Of a stretch of DNA of 64,000 bases, positions 59,609-64,000 are shown one piece after another; position 1 is the stretch's first letter, and every line of letters starts with the position of its first letter. The notes under the pieces were generated by a model. The model searched no databases and had not been told where the DNA came from. It saw only the letters and a list, made by a program, of their open reading frames with translations. A program made the position numbers and the translations under genes. This DNA is from Prorocentrum cordatum (lineage: Eukaryota > Sar > Dinophyceae > Prorocentrales > Prorocentraceae). The stretch covers positions 455,623 to 519,622 of the forward strand of contig CAUYUJ010006558.1 in the NCBI GenBank assembly GCA_963575745.1, read 5' to 3'.

Positions 59609-59749
59609 TTGGGAAACATGTGTGTAGGCTTCCCCGCCAGCACGCCATGCGCGCCGGGCGGCGAGGGTGCCCGAGCGCGGGGGGCCGTGCGGAGCGGCCT
59701 GGGAGCGGTCGCGCGGCGTGCGCGGGCCACCCCTGGGGCTCACACATCT

Positions 59750-59771
59750 CTTGAGCCAGAATGGCTGCGGA
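59750..59771 (-). other. Spliced-leader relic, 20 of 22 nt
   Basis: Read on the minus strand: TCCGCAGCCATTCTGGCTCA then AG, differing from DinoSL at two positions (T to C twice). AG and then ATG follow, so an ATG lies 2 nt behind the leader (MCEPQGWPAHAARPLPGRSA). The changes are transitions, as expected of an ageing copy. Confidence 0.85.
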
Positions 59772-59774
59772 CCG

Positions 59775-60162
59775 CTCCAGATGTTTGGGAAGAAGATGAA
59801 TGCGAAAGGCAAGACTACAAAAGCGGATATGCTGGAACACATTCTCCATATCATTACAGGAGGGGAACGGCCAGAAGACTGACCAGAATGCCGGCATACT
59901 TGCAACACTCAATGCAATCAGAGGAACAGGTGGTGGAGGTGGATCGGCATCCTCGTCCGCAGGTTCCACGCCCGAAGATGATAGAACTCTGCTTCGTGGT
60001 TTGATGGCCCAGCTTCAAGCGTCCGGAAAGACAGATGAGAAAGGACCTCAACCGAAGCCAGACCCAACGAGAGTGCGAAAACTGAAGATGCCAGGTGACC
60101 CGCCAGGGGCAGGAGAACCCGCAACGCCGACAACTGCAAAATGCGTGTACTGCAATTGCTAA
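59775..60162 (+). pseudogene. Small hypothetical gene fragment, frameshifted
   Basis: Plus-strand reading MFGKKMNAKGKTTKADMLEH and ILHIITGGERPED in one frame continues as NAGILATLNAIRGTGGGGGS, DRTLLRGLMAQLQASGKTDE and a Lys/Pro tail ending VYCNC at 60162. The two parts join if one base is added near 59880. No family was recognised. It overlaps nothing else and opposes the leader relic's direction. Confidence 0.4.
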
Positions 60163-61580
60163 GCAATGATTGCCAGATGCAAGCACGGAAGATGGCCAGC
60201 TGATGATCAAGAGCAGTTCATTTCAGGTATCGGGCAGGCGCCTGGGAGGACCCAAAACATTCTGAAGAAAGCCTAGTTGCCAACATACTCTCGCCAACCA
60301 GAGAGAAGAACAGGGACGAAATGTTGAAACAATTTGTAGAACACGTTGCAAACCAATATCGGATGCCGCGGACGAAAGTCCTCTGATGCGCTGATGCCGT
60401 CGGAGGTGGCGGCGCTTGACATGGATCCTTCGGATCCTCTGGATGCCCGTGGGTCTGGACTGCGATCTTGCAGCCATGGGACTCGAGCTCCCAGGCTGCC
60501 TGAGAACTGAAGCGTGTAAGTGGATCAGCTTGCTCACGATCCATATTTCTCTTTCCTGCCAGGAAGGTGTAGCAGCAGCAGCCGCAAGATTCCAGCAATT
60601 ACACACCTCCCTGAATGATCCTGTCATCCGTGTGTTAGCTGTGCATCCTGCTGGGCGGTATAGTATGCCAACGCTCGTCCCTGGACTGTTTCAGGCAACG
60701 TGTGCGGTCGTCCCCCAGATTCTGCTGCTACCGCGTAGGCTTGGACACGTGTGGTGCGTGCATCTCGCAGTCCCCTTCCAATTGCAAGATCCTTGCTCTG
60801 CTTCACCTGTCAAATCTGCTGCGATACCGCTAGCCAGGGCGGCTCAGGACAGCGGGAGTGCGCAACTTCACTCTGCATTTGCAAGACCGTCACACGTCGG
60901 ACGTCCCGTGTGCCAAGCGAGGTGCGGAACTCGGAACTCGGAGGTCCGCGGAAAGATGTCAGAGGGCATCGTTGCTGGGGGTGTGCACTACGCTAAAGAC
61001 GCCGTGCAGACCAAAGACGCCCACGTTGAGGGGCCTGTGTGTGAGGAAAGCACAAGACAAGTTACAGCCAACACTGGATAGCTGGAAAGCCGAGGCTGCC
61101 GTCGAGATGCTGACAGCGTGGGGAGGGGGAGGGCGGGAGTGCCTCGGCTTGCTGGCTCCTTGCCTCTCCTCCTCTACCCCGCCTCGCCGTCATCGCATCG
61201 GCCATCCTACAACCAGCACACAAGAAGGAGCGGCGCATGCCGTTGAAGGGGAGGGGGGGGGTCAGGGAGGTGCCTCCCCGAATGGCCGAGGCCCGCAGCT
61301 CTGAGCGCCAAGCCTGGAGGAAGACGCAAGCGGTAGGGGAGGGGGAGGGAGGATAGAGGTCAAGAAATCCACCCCCAGAATAACCAGCCCGACACGCGAA
61401 GTCGTGTTGCAAGCGCGCCTGAAAAAGTAATCGAACAGGGTAGGGCTCTTCAATAAACGCCCAAGGCCGTTTCGTAAACGCCAACTCTCGGGTGAATGTT
61501 GCTTTCTTGACGCTACTGGGAGTGGGAGGGAGGAGCCTCCCTCCACCCTCGGAGGCTCCCGACCGGGCCTGCGCCCGCCC
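60163..61580. other. Sequence without a confident gene
   Basis: A plus frame at 60416-61081 (221 codons; LVPGLFQATCAVVPQILLLP, HLAVPFQLQDPCSASPVKSA) is possible but unsupported. 60580-60625 repeats the 56545-56595 word set. Confidence 0.35.
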
Positions 61581-61581
61581 G

Positions 61582-61776
61582 CCACCCCGCCGGGCACGCC
61601 GAGCGCGGAGTCCTTGACGGAGGCCGGTGCGCACCTCTCGTCCAGGGCGTCGCACCAGTCGCCCGCTCCCGCCCGCCACCCCGCCCGCTCCCCGCCACCC
61701 CGCCAGGCACCCCAAGCGCGGAGTCCTTGACGGAGGTCGGTGCGCACCTCTCGTCCAGGGCGTCGCACCAGTCGCC
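61582..61776. repeat. Two 82-bp direct repeats, 113-bp period
   Basis: GCGGAGTCCTTGACGGAGG, GGTGCGCACCTCTCGTCCAG and GCGTCGCACCAGTCGCC occur in both units (61582-61663 and 61695-61776). On the minus strand each encodes GDWCDALDERCAP(T/A)SVKDSA-like peptide, so a duplicated exon is possible. Confidence 0.75.
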
Positions 61777-61854
61777 GAGGCCGTCGATGGACGAGACGTC
61801 GTCGTCCCTGGCCCAGATGATCATGGCCGGGGCCTTGCGGGGCCGGGGGCATCC

Positions 61855-61998
61855 AGGAGGAGGAGGAGGAGGAGGAAGCGGAGGCAGGGGGGGAGCGGGA
61901 GGAAGAGGAGGAGGAGGAGGAGTTATTCTTCCTCCTCCTCCTCCTCCTCCTCCTGCTCCCCCCCCTCCTCTTCTTCCTCCTCCTCCACCTCCTCCTGA
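61855..61998. repeat. Facing (AGG)n and (TCC)n tracts forming a large inverted repeat
   Basis: The purine tract 61855-61921 flips to TCC at 61928 after GTTATTC, so the two can pair as one long hairpin. Confidence 0.85.
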
Positions 61999-61999
61999 T

Positions 62000-62449
62000 G
62001 CTCCAACTCCTCCGGGCCACGCTTAGGAGGTTCAAAGGCTACCTCGGGCCATTTGGTGGCGGTCTGGACGCATGTTGGAGGCATGGTGGAAGCCATTTGG
62101 ACCAGGGCAATCCATAATAGGCGATTGCCATCTAAGAAACCATACGAGAGTCATCTCACCGTGTCTTGCCTTATCGAGGCCGGGATGGGGACGTGACCAC
62201 GCCCATTCCATGGCCGCGGGTCGACTGGAGGAATTGACCCGTTCTATCAGGGGAAGTGCCAAGATAGCTCTGGTCTGGCCTAAGTTGCTTTGGAGTGGCC
62301 TCCAAGATGCCGCAAGATGGCCAACCTTGGCAAAAGATGATCGCCTTCACGGTTCCACGAGGCCCCGAGACTGCTCGCCGAGGCAGAGGAGCCTCCCAGG
62401 CGACGCCCACAATACACAAGAGGGGCCGAAGGTGCCACCTCGAGACCTC
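62000..62449. other. Sequence without a recognised gene
   Basis: Nothing supported. Confidence 0.4.
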
Positions 62450-62690
62450 CTTCTCCTGCTCCCCTTCTCCTCCTCCTCCTCGTCCTCCTCCTCCTCCTCC
62501 TCGTCCTCCTCCTCCTCCTCCTCCTCCTCCTCTGCGTCCTCCTCCTACTCCTCCTCCTGCCTCCTCCTCCTCCTCTCCTCCTCCTCCTCCCCCTTGCTCC
62601 TCTTCCTCCTCCCCCTCCTCCTGCTCCCACTCCTCCTGTTCCTCCTCCTCCTCCTCCTCCTCCTCCTCATCCCCTCTTCCTCCTCCCCGA
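62450..62690. repeat. (TCC)n tract
   Basis: Polypyrimidine triplets. GAGGGGCCG precedes it and CGGCCCCTC follows, a 9-bp inverted flank. Confidence 0.9.
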
Positions 62691-62694
62691 CGGC

Positions 62695-63420
62695 CCCTCG
62701 ATATATCAAAATGCAACATGTGCGGGCTGGTTTCCCGAAAAGGGGCTCGCCGTAGCTCCCGATTTGCGGGCTTCATCACCATATGCCACCATAAACACGA
62801 CGTCGGAGGTCTGGAATGGATGCGTGCGCGTAAGAATAATCCTGGCGCGTATGAAAACCATCTGGATGTTACCATTTGCATCGGAAGGCCAAACAGCAAG
62901 CAGCTCACATGAAAAGCTCAAGCGCCTGATAACGCCCGATCCCAAAATCAACTCACAATCGGTCACTGGACTGTCCTGGCCAATTTTTCGAGCCTCCCAG
63001 CAGTGGCAACGAGACATCCTCGCTGGAGATGGCCATCTGGTGGTGTTGCGAGGCAGCACGTATGAACCCTACGAAAGCAGGCCAGGTTGTCGAAACACTT
63101 ACGAGCGGGGATCACAGCTTGAAGGATGTCTGCAGCCAAGTGGACCCTTACAGGGGCGTCCGATGCCCATCCGACGATTGGGCAAGCAGGGGCGAGTGTG
63201 GCAAGCGGTCGCAATCGCCCCGCCTGTCTTTGACACGAGATGCTCGGTCCTCCCGGGAGAAGGACGCCGCGCAGCGCCTGATCGTCGACGACGATACAGC
63301 GAGGCCAGTCCACAAGAAAGCTGCCACAAGAAACCCAACCCTGAGACCCCAGGACGTCCATTGATTTTTGGCGCGGGAACGCTACGCTTCACATAGAACA
63401 ACCATCGACGCCCAAGAAAC
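62695..63420. other. Possible gene remnant, strand undecided
   Basis: Plus reading KCNMCGLVSRKGARRSSRFA ... ITICHHKHDVGGLEWMRARK (62700-62912) has a CxxC and His-rich stretch. The minus reading at 62706-63059 (SFSCELLAVWPSDANGNIQM, RTHPFQTSDVVFMVAYGDEA) is equally plausible. No domain was recognised. Confidence 0.3.
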
Positions 63421-63599
63421 CCGGGGCACCCTGGAGGCAAGCAGGGTGTTTCTTGGCATGGGTCTCCACTGTACTCTCGATCCCCGCGGGAGGGGCTCCG
63501 CGCGGGTGCCTCGAGCTCGGCGCACGCCTCGCACGGCGGCGAGCTGGGGCCGACGAGCACCTACCCCCCGGGACAGGCGCGCGCTGGCTCCGCCCCTCC

Positions 63600-63990
63600 A
63601 TCTCCTCCCCCTCCTCCTCCTCCTCCTCCTCCTCATCCTCCTCCTTCTATTTCTCCTCCTCCTCCTCCTCCTCCTCCTCCTCCTCCTCCTCCTCCTCGTC
63701 CCTCCTCCCTCCTCCCTCCCCCGTCTCCGTCTCACTCCCCTCCTCCTCCTTCTCCTCCTTCTCCTCCTCCTCCTCCTCCTCCTCCTCCTCCTCCTCCTCC
63801 CTCCTCCTCCCCCCCTCCTCTATCAGGCCTACCCGATGCTCCTCCCCCCTACACCTCCGCGCCCTTCCCCTCCTGCCTGCCTCAAGAGCCCTCCTCTGTC
63901 TCCTCCTCCTCCTCCTCCTCCTCCTCAACCTCCTCCTCATCCTCCTCCTCACCACCACCACCACCACCACCATCCACCACCACCACACCA
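63600..63990. repeat. (TCC)n tract ending in (CCA)n at the window edge
   Basis: TCC triplets at 63600-63945, then CCA triplets to about 63990. The tract may continue beyond the window. Confidence 0.95.
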
Positions 63991-64000
63991 TCACACCATC

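Noticed and set aside
1-64000. tRNA, rRNA or other structural RNA genes
   Set aside because: No cloverleaf-like A/B box arrangement or rRNA core sequence was recognised by eye; a dedicated scan was not possible.

Overview
The window looks like nuclear DNA of a dinoflagellate. The strongest evidence is the dinoflagellate trans-spliced leader (DinoSL). A complete 22-nt copy lies on the minus strand at 49790-49811. A 20/22 copy lies on the minus strand at 59750-59771. The first 16 nt lie on the plus strand at 37517-37532, 14 bases before an ATG. GC-rich composition, very sparse genes, an intron packed with a microsatellite, decayed non-LTR retrotransposons and a TTTAGGG-containing minisatellite all fit. 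The species cannot be fixed from sequence alone; a Prorocentrum- or Polarella-like genome would fit. A run of 100 N at 6401-6500 is an assembly gap.

Layout. 1-15.4 kb is repeat territory: purine/pyrimidine triplet tracts (TCC/GGA), a CCAAGA repeat phased at 10-11 bp, small inverted-repeat elements, an 11-bp GCTAA satellite inside a dispersed element, and two copies of a composite repeat ending in (TCC)n. 15.6-35.7 kb holds three large non-LTR retrotransposons. Element 1 (+) and element 2 (-) belong to one lineage (endonuclease, RT, RNase H, C-terminal Cys-rich finger) and face each other tail to tail. Element 3 (-) has a different order (RNase H, endonuclease, RT, C2H2 fingers) and a downstream domain with a GPPCETF motif like the catalytic loop of cytosine-5 DNA methyltransferases. 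Its RT catalytic motifs are intact. 37.5-45.0 kb is the gene-like zone: a DinoSL-tagged gene for an acidic protein, a Lys/Ala-rich helical protein gene, and a two-exon transposase-like gene whose GT-AG intron carries (TCC)n. 47.5-49.5 kb holds a LINE ORF1 scrap, the longest array of the 10.5-bp repeat and a CxxC-rich minus-strand gene. 49.8-55.3 kb reuses the building blocks of 2.4-8.3 kb and adds foldback elements. 55.5-64 kb is mostly undefined sequence with weak ORFs and microsatellites.

The most notable observation is the dense population of small non-autonomous palindromic elements: a five-copy 153-165 bp family with about 26-bp TIRs and an 8-bp target duplication, four foldback elements (one built around a large TCC microsatellite), a 7-bp-TSD insertion inside a LINE, and perfect palindromes of 70, 42 and 40 bp. 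DinoSL fossils show that processed mRNAs have been written back into this genome.
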